Shown here one piece after another: positions 10,814-23,877 of a DNA stretch of 64,000 nt. Position numbers and translations under genes: made by a program. Every line of letters begins with the position of its first letter. Position 1 is the first letter of the stretch. Source of the stretch: Turbatrix aceti (taxonomy: Eukaryota; Nematoda; Chromadorea; Rhabditida; Panagrolaimidae); NCBI GenBank assembly GCA_963969345.1, contig OZ017767.1, positions 4,554,739 to 4,618,738 on the forward strand, read 5' to 3'. The notes under the pieces were generated by a model. That model saw nothing but the letters and a program-made list of their open reading frames with translations. It ran no database searches and was not told the DNA's origin.

Positions 10814-13800
10814 TCAAGGCGAACCAAGAACAGAGTTCAGGAAATCGTCCGACGCTTTTGTCTTCTCAATAACGCTCTCCCCGGGTTCGTCATCCATGTC
10901 GTCGTCATTCCAGAAGTCCTTGTCTTCCTCCTTGTCGCTGGCAGACTCCGACTCTGAGCTAGACTCCAGGTGCAGAATGCGCCGGGCACCGCGGCCCCTG
11001 GAAGGAATGACAGCGCCTTCGACGCAGATGGACGACGGTTCCTCGGTGTTGTTCGGCTTTTTCTTTTTCGCGGGTTCGTCGGCGTCGGTGGCAAAGATCC
11101 GCGTGTCGTGCTCAAAATTCCACGGCAGCTCTTTTCCTTCGGTGTCGAAGACGTTGATGCCGGCTCTCCGGATGTGACGTGAGTTGGAGTTACCTGGAAG
11201 AAAAAAACGGAATTGACAGACAAAAAGCTCAAAATCACTTACGAGCATTCACGCGATGCACCCGGTATTCCGTGTTGTCTGTGTTTGCCTTGGCGGCTTT
11301 TAGGTCATCCAGAGTGGCATAGCGGGCGTAAATCCTGACGTTCAGAGGAACGTGTTGAGTCACAATGCGCCATTGCCCGATCGGAATTTTCGCGATGTCA
11401 ATGTTCACTTCGGCGCGTCCATCTTCCCGGACAAAAACTGTCTTTTTGGGTTCTAAATTTGATCGGTGGATAAACTTGGAAGCTGCTTGCAAACCCCCAG
11501 GACGACCAAGAGCGGTCAAAATACCGCTGTGCCCCCTGCACACACCCTCTTATCGGGCAATTAGCAGTGCTCGTTTTCCAAATGTGCTCGTTGGCCATTT
11601 TGAAAATCTTTTAAATCAAGCCCCCACTTGTTGCGTGATTCACTTGTTGTGCCCTGCAGCTTCGAGAACCTGCTGGGATTACGAAACAAACGAGTGCGCC
11701 CTCCGTTCTGCGTTTTCGCGAGTCGACTGCCTGGTTGGTTAGTCACTCCTCACTCCAAGTCAGTCAAGTCAGTCAGTCGTTTGCAGAATTTTACAACCCA
11801 TCCCGAGCATTACTGCCTCTTTTAGAAAAACCCGCACCTGCAGACACCGACGACCGTAACAACGATGTGCAGAGGGGGGGGGGGCTCGTTGCCGGCTAAT
11901 TGGCCGTTCTGCCCGCACCGCTCGCCATTCATCAATCAGTCACCTACCCCGGGGAAGGAGGGAGAAAATGCACGGCTCGCAGCACCTACCTTCAAGGATG
12001 AGGACCTCCTCTCCGCCGGGTTTCTGGATCACCTGTCCGGGCACTTCGTGATCCCAGTCCATGACCTCGCCTTCTTCAACCTGTCTCGGACGCCGCGTAC
12101 GCAGGATGGGTCGTGTCATGTGGCAGAGGAGCTAAATTGCGTCGTACGCGTTAATTATTTTCAACACAAAAAAAACAGACAACCGGCACCCAAGGCATCA
12201 AAATTGAATTACACACGACAGGCACTTCATCAATCACTCGTCTTCGTTTCAGAATCCAAAATTGTTAGTAATCTGCACGTCTCGAAACCGGTCAAAATAC
12301 GAGCACGAGTGAAATATGTCCGTGCCAATGTGAAAAAAAACATCTCTGGAAAAAAAACTAACCTTTGCAGCCAGCCGACTGGTCCCGAGCTGAACAATGA
12401 AAGACTGATCCGTGACTTTAAGAACAAAGTTGACGTAGTAATCCGCAAAAATCCTAAAAACATCAATGGCTGGCGTTCGAGATTGGCGTTTCCTTTATTT
12501 TTCAAAAACAGTTAAAAAAAACTTGACTTTCCCTCGTTTTTAGCCAAAAACCCGGCTTTCATACTTCATGAGATTGTTCCCGCGATAAGGCTTCTTTCTC
12601 CCCTGACGCCAGCCACAGCCACAGCAGCCGCTCCCGGTGGCGCCGACCTTTTTGACCGTAACAAACGACCTCATCGTCGACCGACGCCGGTGCCGTTTCC
12701 GGCGTTACGAAATCCCAACAGCACTTCCCTCTCCCGGTGCCTCTGTTTACTGCGTAATAAATTTCGTTCAAGCATGGCGTTCTGCGACTCGCGACTGAAC
12801 GTGAGCCTGGTTTTGGTAATTGCGAGTGAAAAAAAAAAGCAAAACAATTTTGATTGCCTCCAAAGTCGACGTGCGCGGCGGGATAAAAGAGTTGATCAAT
12901 CATAAAATCCCAAATTTAACGACGCAACCCCAAAAAAGTGCATAAAATAAAATACTGCCCAAATGAACCGAGGGCTAAAAGTACGAAAACATCGACTTAC
13001 TTTTCGACATCGTAATGAGTCGTGTTGACACGAAAGCCGCGAAGGAAGACGGTGTTCAGCGGCTGAGAATCCTTCGTGAAGTCGACTCCGAGGGTCTCGA
13101 CAAGCTCCGAGACCTGGTTTTTCGTCAGGGGCTGAAATGAAATCAACCGGCGGGTTAATTAGTCTGCTTTCTCTGTTTTTTTGAGTGAAGGGAAAAATGC
13201 GTTGAATGGCATTTGCCGTGCTTTGCTTTTTAGTCCGGTGACTTCTGTGCTCTTCTCCTCTCTGACGTACCCTGTTTATCGCCTGTGAACCCCCAACTGT
13301 CCGCCGGTGAGCACCTGAGTCATCCTCTCGCTTGCAAGGCTTCGGGCTTCAGCTCGACGGTCCCGGGAGACTTGTTTGTTTGCGTTAGCTCATCGCCTCG
13401 CCGCCTCATTTGCATACCTTTTGTTTCAGCGCAGGGACTTTCATCAATCCCTGCCAAATCCACGACGAAACAGGACGTAAAAAGTGAATTTGCACTTCTG
13501 CCTTGACACGGACACCTCTCGCAGTCAATCGCTGGTCGCTGGTCAAACAGAGCCTCTTCGCGGCTTAGCACCGGTCCTCTTCGTTGCCAAACAAGTAAAA
13601 CAGCGCCGAGCTGATCGTTCTAAGCCCGATTCGATTGCTTGTTGTCCCTGTTCTCCCTCGATTGGGGACATCCAAAGAATTTCTACACGGCACCGACCTT
13701 TCCCTCGTTCTTGTTCGACACAGGTAAATCTCATAGAACGACAGGAGTCAAAGTCGGTTGCCCCCTTTGCTGCCTCTTTTTGGAAACAATTCACACCGAC

Positions 13801-16800
13801 GACCCTCCATTAAGCGGTCATCGCCGCCGTTGCAGCCAGCCAGCCATCTGTGGTCTGTCTCCCTGTGCCCGCACGTGTGCGCGCACATTCAACACATGCA
13901 TTTCCCTCCCTTCCCCGACCGCGGCCACCAATAATAACAACAATCCAATCCAATCCAATCGCTCAACTAACTCGTTCGCCGCCGCGAGGAGGGTTATTAA
14001 TTTTGATTGACTCGATTTTCGCTCAAAAACGACGCCACTCCACGCACAGGCGGCAAAGAGGGCCATGATGACGATGACGGAGTGGTGGTGGCCGCCAGCC
14101 CCCTACAATGACCGACCGGCTTGGAGGATACGCCGGGGATACAGGTACGACAACCTCCGCTGACAATGGAGAGGAGAATGAGATCACACTCCATTCGATT
14201 GGATTCGCATGCCGCCGCCGCCACCGGACAACAGAGAGAAGAACAAAGAAGTCCATCGCGGCCCGGCTAATTTGCCTTTATTGCCGCGAAACAACCAACA
14301 ACAGAGGCAACCTCGGACACTGCTGCGAGTACGTTCTTTATCCGCTCCGTTGCCCCACTCGTCTTCTTCGTCATCATCATCATGAGCACGGGTACAGTAC
14401 CCGCTTCGCTCCACTCTATAACGCAATCAGTTGTGATTACCACCCGGAGTGCTGGGTGGCTGGAGCTCGGCTGTGGGTCGTCCTCCGATCTCCTTCCTGT
14501 CGCTTGTTTGCGCACTTGGATGAACATTCGAGCACTCCCTCCGTCGCACCGTAGCGAGTCCCGACAAGCTGCCTGCCTGCCGCCTGGCCTGTTTGCGTGT
14601 AAATACATAGCCGAGTAATACTATCACAAAGGCGATGATGCGGAAGAAACGAAACAATGGCCATAGCCACAGCCACACCGCTGAAATAAACGCTCGGACG
14701 AAAAAGCATTGTCGCCGTCCCGCTGCTACCAAAAACACTCAAAAACGTGTCGCGCGACCCTTGCTGGGAGGCGAGAAGGTGCCAATGCCCTTTTCAAGAG
14801 AGTCAACAACATCGGCACTCTGCGAGAACCACTCGAAGAAGCCACTTGAAAGCCGCAACGTCTCACCTCACCTTTCCGACATGAGTGAGTGAGTGAGCTT
14901 CTCGCATGTCGTCTACACAAAAGTCGAGACCCGCTTACGCAAAAGACATGAAATCTGACCTCCCTCGAAGGGCTACTCTCGTCTTCGCCGCCACCAAGAC
15001 AAAACAGCCCCCCACCGGTGTCAGGGCTTTAGTTCTGAGAAAAAATCAAAAAAACTCACAGGGTGGTTGTCGACAGCCTCATCGAAGTCGTCCTCGAAAT
15101 TGAGCTCGTCTGGGAAAAAGGCCATCGGCAGAAGGTCCTCTCGCTGGAGGTCAGGATCGGCACGTCCGGTTCGCTTGGCGGCCCTCAGCTTGGCCAGTTT
15201 GTTGTCTGCGGGCTCGATTTCCTGGTGCTCGTTGAACGTGCCTCGCTCCCAGCGTTCTGGGCTGTCGTGGCGGCGCTTGAGACTCTTCTGCGAAGCTGTG
15301 TTGTCAGTTGGGGCATCTTGAACGTCATCTGCCTTCTGAAATCAGTCATTTAGCCATTCGGCATGATCCGGGTTCGGGTAATTTCCCAAAAAAACTTTTT
15401 AATCCTTAAAAAAACCTGATCCTCACCAAAAACTTCTTTCGAAGCAGAATCCAGAATTCAGACGCCCAAGCACGCTTGCACACCTGAAACTTTGCTCACC
15501 TCGAGTGGATAAGCAAAGGTTGAGTCCAAGCTTCAGGCCGCAAGCGTGCTTTTCGTCGTAATTTGGCATTGTTTATGTCTTGTCCGGTGCATGCCATCAT
15601 CATTCTTATTCTCGTCGACAAGACAACTGACGAAGCAGCTTCAAAGCTCCAAAGCAACAAAAATGGAGGAGGAAACAAAAGCGCGCCTCCACCTAGGGGC
15701 TTCCCAGACAGCATGCAACAGAGGGGTAAAAGGCAGATCGGCCAGGCCGGCGGCAGCAGGTCCTGTGGTGGTGCCGTCCGCGTCCGTGGACAACGCTATA
15801 TTTCAAAATGTGATGAAAGCAAGACAAAGACCAAGACCAAGGAACAAGTGCCATAAGCAGAAACAGAAACAAAAGGGCTCCGGACGGGGCCGAGCCGACA
15901 ATCAATAGCCCCTCTGACTCGGGGCTAACGTCGGTTGTTGTCCTCTATCGACACGAAATGATAGGAAAAGGATGGGAAGGAGCGAAAAGGCACGTCGTCT
16001 CCACGCGAGAGAGCGGAAAAAAAAGAAGAGTCCTGTTGCGCTGCGGCAAGAGATAAGCTCATGCCTGTCCTGTCGTCGGCTGGTTCAACCCGGCATCCAG
16101 GATTACCCCCACGCCCCCTCGAAGGTCCGGCAGTCAGGCGTGACGCTTCCAGCTAGTTTTCGCCACCTCATCCATTTCCGGAGGGAGGGGGATGGGACAC
16201 GCCGGGGCTCACTGACAACACAACAACGGCAAACCAAACGCCCTGCCCTGGTGGCAACGGAAGAGACGACAATGACGACGACGACGACAACGACGACCGC
16301 CACCAGCAATCGAGTGGCAGCAAGCCAGCAGCAGCCGCGACCAACGACGACGACTGCCTTTGCCGGGCGTGCGCGCTCACAGACGATTCCCCCTCCCTCT
16401 CGCACTCTCCTCTCCGCTTCCTCGTTTGTCAGTCGCTCCTCGCACACGCGGTGGCGGCGGTGTACACGCAGAATACACGGGCACCGCCCCTTCTCTCCTT
16501 CTTCCATCCACACGCATACAATGAATGCAGTAGCGGGCATCGTGCCCTCGCGCAGCACTCTCATTGACCCCCAACGCCAACTCCGCGTCGCACGTGAGAC
16601 GCCTCGTTCGTTTCAGACCGGTTGCGGCACAAGTACCATCGGAATCCATCCAAAAAGTGGACACCATCAGGGCGAATGAACGCCCCACACATTACGAAAC
16701 ACCTCCGCCCAGCGAGCAGGCGATCAAGAGGCCATCGTCACTTGGAGAAACGTGGCAACGAGCTGCAATCGGCCAACGAATTTCGCATCTGGCAAGGTGC

Positions 16801-19800
16801 TGTCAAGAGGCAGCCTTTCGACAGCCAAGCTATCGATTCAAAAAACAAGTCATCACTTTCACGTCAGAACCAACACTTGTGCAGGAGAAAAACTATGAGA
16901 CAGGAGGGCGCCGCTGTAAAGACACGTAGACGACGATAAAAACTAAAACAACCCCAAATGAGAAAAAATAGCACAAGTACCGCACTCCTGATTGTTGCAT
17001 GACGGGCGATAGATAGTGTGAGGTGCCAATTAACCTCCAAGTCATGAAGCGTCCGTCGTCAATGCAAAACAGCCAACTGCCAGTCTCCACCGAGACAAAC
17101 AGATTCTCCAGACAATTTACAACGACCGAGAAGAAATCGTCCCGAAGCACTGCTCTCGCTCGCTATGTGAGCTGCATACCTCGACCGCCGCCGCCACCGA
17201 CACCATCATCGAGCTTGTCTTGTCCCCCAACACACAACACAACACTGCTGCCTGCCACGTTGAAGCAGAGTGAGACAGCACGCTCCCTCGGAGCCAATCG
17301 CGACGAACTACAACGCCCCTGGCCTGGCCTGGGACACGCCGTGCATGCAGCGATGATCGGCACCCGAGGTGGACTCGCAGCGCCCAATGAAGTGCCGCAT
17401 TTGGTTTTACGATGCCCAAAAACGTGCAAGAGCCTTGTTTGGCAGCGAGCGCTCAAATTTATGAAAAAAACAAGTCAGACAGAGTCATAAATTGAAACTC
17501 CGGGCAGAGAAACGAACACATTTCCGAGGTTTTGCCTCTCTCTAGGCCGCCAGAACACAACTGCAAAGCCAACACCGCTCAGTGGACAAAAAAATCGCAA
17601 CAAGAACCGTTCAAAACATGCAAGCGCGTCGTGGAAGTGTGAGCAGTGCAAACGAGCAAGCCCGAGGCGGCCAGCCAGCGTGTGTGGCGTGCCCCCGCAG
17701 TTGCAGGCGGGCAAGACAGAGCGCATGAATCGACGGGACACAAGCCTGGCCTGGCCAGCAGACGTGTGCACGACGACGTCTTGGACGCTGCTCTTGGAAC
17801 CGTCACTGCAGCGGCGGTGGCAGCAGCAGTCCATGCTCCTCTTGCTGCTTCGACGCCTTCGTGGCGTGCAGCATCGCCTCTCCCCTCCCCCGTCAAACTA
17901 ATCGTTAATGTGACCCTACGGCGTGGCAGCGGTCATTAAACCACCCCCAGACAAGCGGCAAGAAGAACGAACGAAATGCTCCAAAAAAAGAAAAGATAGG
18001 CCGCATGCATGCAAGAAGTTTGTAGCGCAAAATCTCGGCTCGGCTGGGGCTGTGTCAGCTCGGAGACGCGCTCTTCTGACAGCGCTGGCTAATCCAATCG
18101 GACCATGACTTCTTACGTTCGCTGCACAAGCCACGAAAAAAGAAGAAGAAGTCCTTTTGTTACTTTTAATCTACTCGGGCCCAGAAGGAGGAGGAGGGAG
18201 GGGTTACATCATTTACATTTTAATTTCGGCCGTCTTCTGCTTATCAGCCAAGCCACATCAAACCAATCCTCTCTAATTTGGAAATATGGAACCGCAGCAT
18301 GACGGGGCATTAGCAATTCTCGAAATAACACAATTTTGAGTGAGTCGCTGACAGCAGTGACGTGACCGCGTGCGCACTACTACCTTTGGGACGGCGTCTT
18401 GGATAAGGCCGGGGCGCGACAGACGGACATGAGGACTAATTACTTTCTTCACCAGCATCCGAGGAGAGAAGAGGAGAGAAGTCCAAAAGAGTTTAAAGCC
18501 CATACTTGTTTACGCCGACTGCTGCTACCAAGCGTCAAAAAATAGCTTAGCAGCCCATGAGGCTGGCTGTCGCTATCGCCGAGCAAATCAGGCTCCTTAT
18601 CACAGCTCCAGCTCCGATAACAAAAGAACGGTCACACAGGCAGCCAAAGCGTGCTCAGGCGATAGAAAAGTCAAGTCAAGTCCGTCCCGACGAGCATTGC
18701 TTTCGCCCGCAGCGGAACGCATCATGTTTGACACGACGCGTACAAGCGAGGAGGAAAGGAAGGAGCGAACACTGATCCTAGGCGCAATCGACCCACCACA
18801 TCATCTCCCCTCTACCCGCCTCAAGAAAGCGACAAAAAAGGCTAAAACAAACACTTGACGACGTCGTCTGCCTCCTTGTCTCGTCGCGGCCACCAAACAG
18901 TCTGCAGCCCCCGAACAGATCGTATCACCGCCCCACGGTGGTTGCCGGCTGTTCCGGGTTCCCAGTCAGACTGGCCGATGCCAAAAACAAACAGTGAGAG
19001 CGTAATTGAGTCGTCACCACCACCGTCGGGTCAGCCAGCGTCCGTTGCAGCCGGCTGAGTCAGGCTACTCCTCCTCGCAATCCCCCTCCCTCCCTCTGAG
19101 TCGCGATAAATCTTGGTCCCGTCTGTCTAAACAAACCAAAACCACCACCGTCACCGCCGAAGGCAGGCGTAGTGTGTGATCCCGTCTATTTTTCATCCCC
19201 CCTAGCAGCACGGAGGAGAAGATGAAGAAGAAGGAAGGAAGGATGGGGACAAATGACCTACCCCGACTATGACTACTACTACGTGGCGCTACATCCCCAT
19301 CCAGGCCCCAGCATCCAACATCTAACATCTAGCGTCAGTCAAGCACAGCACGCAGAGCTGCTGCACCACGTCGCGGTCCCCGAAGGAAGAGCAAGCGAAA
19401 ACACATACCACGCAACAGGATGGAGAAGAACAACCCGCATGCTCCCGCATCATCCATTTTCTCGGCCCTCCGACTAATCTATCGCCCGTTACATCTTGAC
19501 AAGCCATCAAACGACTGCTCTCGCCCGGCAACGCGAGAACAGTGCGTGTTCCCTCCGCTTAAATCAGCTTCCATTCCGTTGCCTGCAGCCCCCTCACGAA
19601 ATCTCATCTCGTTTGCAACAAATCTGTTCACAACAGAAAACATCTCGCAACGCAGATATACATGCATACGCACCCCACCTCGGCAGTGGGTCACGACAAC
19701 CAACCCTAAAGTGCCCTTAAACACCGCGAAATCGTCAGCAATCGTAAACATCCTGGATTGAGTAATTTCCTCAAACTCAAAAAATACATACAAACCAGAA

Positions 19801-22331
19801 AATAATCTCGGGAGGCTGTAATAAAAACGTCAAAGGTGGAAGAGCAGGGGTATCCACGTTGACATCCAGAGCTGAACTGCAGTCCTCCGCAAACAGCGCT
19901 GTATTTTTTATTTCGAACGCGTTTCGTTTGGTTCGCATCGCAGTGTCAGTGTTTGCCCGAAATAACCCCCCTCCCCTCCCCTCATTGTCCTATATGTCCT
20001 TCCACCGCCACCACCACCATCCTATCACCCCGCCGGCCTCAATTCCATAAACAAAAAAAGTCAACCCGCATATAGACAGAGGAGAAAAAGAGAAGACAAA
20101 TCAGCTCAAATTACTCCGATTAAACAACGAGCCCTCCGGCGACGTGGTAGGAGGGGGATCGACGGTGCTGGTGGTGGTCCAAAAATAGCCACGACCAGTG
20201 AAGAAGAGGAAGTGACCCCACCCAGGAGTTGAAAGTTGAAATTTTTCATCGCTCCTGAGCCCCGTGGCAGCCACAACAACAGCACCACCACCACCACCTC
20301 GTCTGACGGACGACGACGACGTCGTCATAATGGGTCGTCGTCGTTGTCGTCGAGACGGACGAGGCTCGACCGGACGGAGCGCGGTGCACCACCGATCGAC
20401 ACCTTTTTTTTTCTTTTCCACGCGCAAACAGGCCTCAAAACGAGGAGGGAATTGATTTGGCGGCCTTGAACGTCGTCGCCCCGTCCACCTACCCTCTCCG
20501 CAGACATGAAAGCTCTCTTCTCCGTCGTCCGCAGCCGGCCGCGTCCGTGTACCCCAAAAAAGGCAGCAGAGTCCTCCCGTCTCAATTTTTTTGTTGTCTT
20601 CATTTTGGACAACCCAAACAGACTCAAAAAAGGTCGACACGTGGATAAATATGTAAAACACAAACAACACGGGTTCAACTCAATCTGGCATGAGACCGGC
20701 CTTGAACACGACCCTCATCTGCCATCCCGGTCCCCGTTTGTTTTTCTTTTCCTCATTCCGACTTAATCCAATTGCGCACATAACCATCCACGACAACCGC
20801 GACCGCCGAGTTTAATTACATCTCGGAGCAAACAATGACAATACGAGACTCACCACACTTCCACACAGACGTGGCAGCGGCGATCCTGGGCCGGCATTGT
20901 TCGCACGGCATTGTGCGGACTAATTGGCCCGTCGCGGGGTCGGCGGACCTCTTCGCATTCTCACGCTGTTACTAAATCTATCGGAAATCTTTCCGAAATG
21001 ACACAACGCATACGCCAAGGAAATTTCCTAAAAGCAGACCTACAAAAAAGACATGATCAAAGGCATTGGACCCCCCACGCTGCCCAACCATCCAGCATCA
21101 AAGTCCCCAGAAAACATCCGAAACCACTTGAAATCCGGGCCCAAGCAGATACATGACAAGACGAGTTCCGCTCGGTCAAGTGAGTGCATTGGTATCGGGG
21201 TCGGTTCATCGAACGAACATCGAACGCATCCAATACGTTCGGTCGTCGACAAGTGGTGGTCAGGTGTGTTATTCGGTGGATAAGCAAACACCGGAGCGAC
21301 ATCGTCCCCCGCCGATCGACAACACTACTTTACACCTCGGTAGGAGCCCACAGAACTATCTACTAGAACTTGGTCGTCGTCGTCGTCGTTTTCGTCGTGG
21401 TCGTTCACGTCGTCTTACCCGAGAAAAACACAAACCGGGGGAAAGTGGGTTGCAACAGAACATCGGGATCACTGGCTCTGCTCAGCTCTGGCTGCAAGCG
21501 AGATCAGGAAAACAGGAGGAGGGGGAGGCTAGTCGCTCGCGCAGACTCACATCAGACGCAGACGACGGGTGGACCTGGTGCGCTTGTCGTCGCACGCTCC
21601 TTCGATGAATAGACCGTCGAATATTCATTTTCGCGTCACAGAGTGAACAAAAAGACTATTTGATGTACGACAGAAAGGGCACGCCGATGAATGGGATGGC
21701 TTGCACCTATTTTTACGCACTCCCGAATGAGATTGACTCGGGAGCAAAAATGCTGCTCAAATCAACGAGCGAGTTTTGAGACTTTAGAATTAAATTTTGC
21801 AGGGCTGCATACGAGCTCAAAAGAATATGAGAGAATCAAAGGTGTCTGCCACAATCCCGGGATTTGTGGCAGACACGAAATAAACAAACCGACCTAAGCC
21901 GTTGCTAACAAATAAAAACTAATATATTTCGCTTTGGAAAATTATTTTCGGTGTCAATAAAAACTATCCAAATTGTGCCAAAACGAACGCGTTTGATCGT
22001 TGGCAAATGTGGTCAACTACTATAAAAAAAAATTCGCTGTCATTCACAGAACCCGGAATCATATAGAAAAGCAGGCCAAGAAAAAAGAAAGAAGCTTTGA
22101 ACCCGTGAGCCTTCAAATCAGTGCATTGTCGACCAGAATGATGATAACACACACACCCGTCTCCCAGCTATTTTTCCCAAAACTGTCAAAGCAAAAAAAA
22201 CTCACGTCAAGCGTAGCTGCAATCGCGACCGTGGTAGTTGTGTCGTCAGCGACAGCATCGGTGATAGGTCGCCGCAAGTTATCCTCGGCTTCGTAGTCGA
22301 GTTCGAGTTCTTCATCTGCAAACACGCTCAT
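10814..22331 (-). CDS. NCBP3: probable nuclear cap-binding protein subunit 3
   Basis: Seven exons on the minus strand, 22331-22206, 15335-15060, 13131-13001, 12453-12363, 12131-11990, 11482-11243 and 11193-10814, give exactly 462 codons (461 residues) with matching phases throughout. Features that suggest NCBP3: an acidic N-terminus (EELELDYEAED), a short RRM-like fold (LNTVFLRGFRVNTTHYDVEK then a beta-rich exon), and RIYARYATLDDLKAAKA, close to the RLFMRFATKDDKKELGAA block of NCBP3 as remembered. The C-terminus is acidic and Ser-rich. Known role: NCBP3 works with the nuclear cap-binding complex in mRNA processing and export. The acceptor of exon 6 is ambiguous by three bases. The first intron is 6.9 kb, far longer than any other here. 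The exon model is firmer than the name. Confidence 0.65.
15336..22205 (-). other. 6.9 kb first intron of the NCBP3-like gene
   Basis: This is the interval between the first and second coding exons, flanked by GTGAGT and TTTCAG on the minus strand. It is rich in A and C on the plus strand (T and G in the transcript) and holds GAC/GTC and CAC trinucleotide tracts near 16270, 20280-20350 and 21370. Many open frames exist on both strands, but none has a domain, a believable start context or paired splice sites. No nested gene is claimed. Confidence 0.6.
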
Positions 22332-23264
22332 TTATCCGAAGATCACAAGCATAAACTTGCCGTAGGTTAAATCATCCATGATACAGAAGGTCAGTTCTGA
22401 GGTATGAGTGAAGGAGAAGCAAAGAGAAGATAAAGAAGCCAAGGTTAGAGTGCTAAACAAGGCAAAGCGCTCGGTTTTAGAACTCGAAAGAAAAACACAT
22501 AATGAGGCGTCTCGACGCGAAATTTCTGAAAAGGAGCGCGATGAAATTTTTTGACACAAGTTTCGGTAAATCGGGAAAACGAAGGATCGTGCTTGGTAAA
22601 CTTGGTGCCGAATCAGGGTGGCGAAATTCCCAATGTGTTTGGAGATGAGATTTGATGAGATTAGGCAGTATATTTTGATGTTACTGTCATTCAAGATAAT
22701 CATGCATCACCTTGAAAAAAAAGTCGCAAATAAATAATTTGATAAAGATTCCACCTGGATATCCATTATTTTTTTGAGCTCAATAATTTTCCTCTTATCG
22801 TTCCTTGCACTCTTGATATTCATAATGTTTTTCCGACTACCAGACTATGCATGATCAAGCACAAACAACTCGGTTAAAAGCTTTCGTGTCGATCGGAGGA
22901 AAACAAATTATTGCGGGTTGTCTGGTCAGTTTCTGAACAGAGTTTTTGTCACCCAGGAAAAAAGACATATCAGACCCGTTTTTTAAGGAACAAGAGCTCC
23001 AAGTCGCGACTTGGTGCATCGATTTTCGTCGGGAAGATTTACAATGAGTGCGCGGTCGTCGTCCGTCTCTCGGAGGCTCATCCCGCGATGACCACTGCAG
23101 GCCTGGGCCCTGACCGGCTGGAGGAGCAAACAGATAGCCCACACCTGTCGGAAGGAGGACATGAATTATTTCCCCGAGAACCCCCAATTTTGACAACTCA
23201 CGAGTTTCCGGCTCATTTCGACTTTTGTCGTCGCTCTAACTCGTTAACTTCACTCAACAGCACC
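22332..23264. promoter_or_regulatory. shared 5' region of the NCBP3-like gene and small secreted gene 1
   Basis: The two genes start head-to-head 933 bases apart, so this interval must hold promoters for both. An AACAG acceptor directly precedes the plus-strand ATG at 23265. No TATA box or other named element could be supported, and no coding exon was recognised. Confidence 0.45.
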
Positions 23265-23672
23265 ATGCTAGCGTAGGGCTCCTTTTTTGATTCGACTGAG
23301 AACGTTCAATTTGTGTTTAGGAAATTCTTGATCTTGCTTACAGTGGCATCCGCCGTTCTCGTCGCGGGCTCTTCTGGGCCGCCGACTTTGGTAAGCTTTT
23401 TTTTGGAATTTATTAGGCTCTGATTTCACTGCGGAAGGATAGTTTTTTTTTGAAAACTGCACTGGTGTGAATTATCTTTCACGTTGCAGTGGCAGGTGTA
23501 TCGGGAACTCTCGCCCTTCCTGTCCTCGGCGTACCTCCCACTGGGCTCGACATGCGTGGCTTCAACCGACGAGAATTTCGCTGCCTCCCAGGCCAGTGTC
23601 ACTGCTCGCAACTTTTCATCCTTCGTCGTCGCTCCCAGTTACTTCAGACGCTTTTTGAAGGAAATGTTCTAA
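23265..23672 (+). CDS. small secreted protein 1 (86 residues)
   Basis: Exons 23265-23272 (only 8 bases), 23321-23390 and 23490-23672 join in frame to 86 residues. Residues 1-18 form a classic signal peptide (MLAKFLILLTVASAVLVAG). The mature part is about 66 residues with a single Cys, so it is not a disulfide-rich peptide. It contains WQVYRELSP and several Arg/Lys sites that could be cleaved. Two overlapping AATAAA signals lie 18-28 bases after the stop, which supports a real, complete small gene. A second gene with the same exon and phase plan lies 200 bases further on. No family recognised; a neuropeptide or secreted factor precursor is possible but unproven. Confidence 0.65.
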
Positions 23673-23689
23673 CGTTGTCTTTGTGGGTT

Positions 23690-23700
23690 AATAAAATAAA
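23690..23700 (+). terminator. tandem AATAAA polyadenylation signals
   Basis: Two overlapping AATAAA hexamers lie just after the stop of small secreted gene 1, on its strand, followed by an A-run. Confidence 0.7.
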
Positions 23701-23877
23701 AAAACACGTTTGGGGTCCGTGTAACGAGGGAAGTGAAGCGGGGTCGAGATGGATGCTGTGTGTTGCGCAACTGGTTTTTCCCTAGGCCTGATGTGAGTTT
23801 GGGCCAACAAACCAGCATCAAGGCTTCAGAATGTCACATGCAGCAAAAAACGTGAGTCGTGAGTTAATTCTTCTGCC

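Noticed and set aside
15972..16679. 235-codon plus-strand frame of Thr/Arg-rich composition
   Set aside because: Produced by GAC/ACA-type tracts on the antisense strand of an intron; no start context or homologous motif recognised.
20101..20670. 189-codon minus-strand open frame within the giant intron
   Set aside because: Low-complexity composition from triplet tracts, no domain, no splice pairing.
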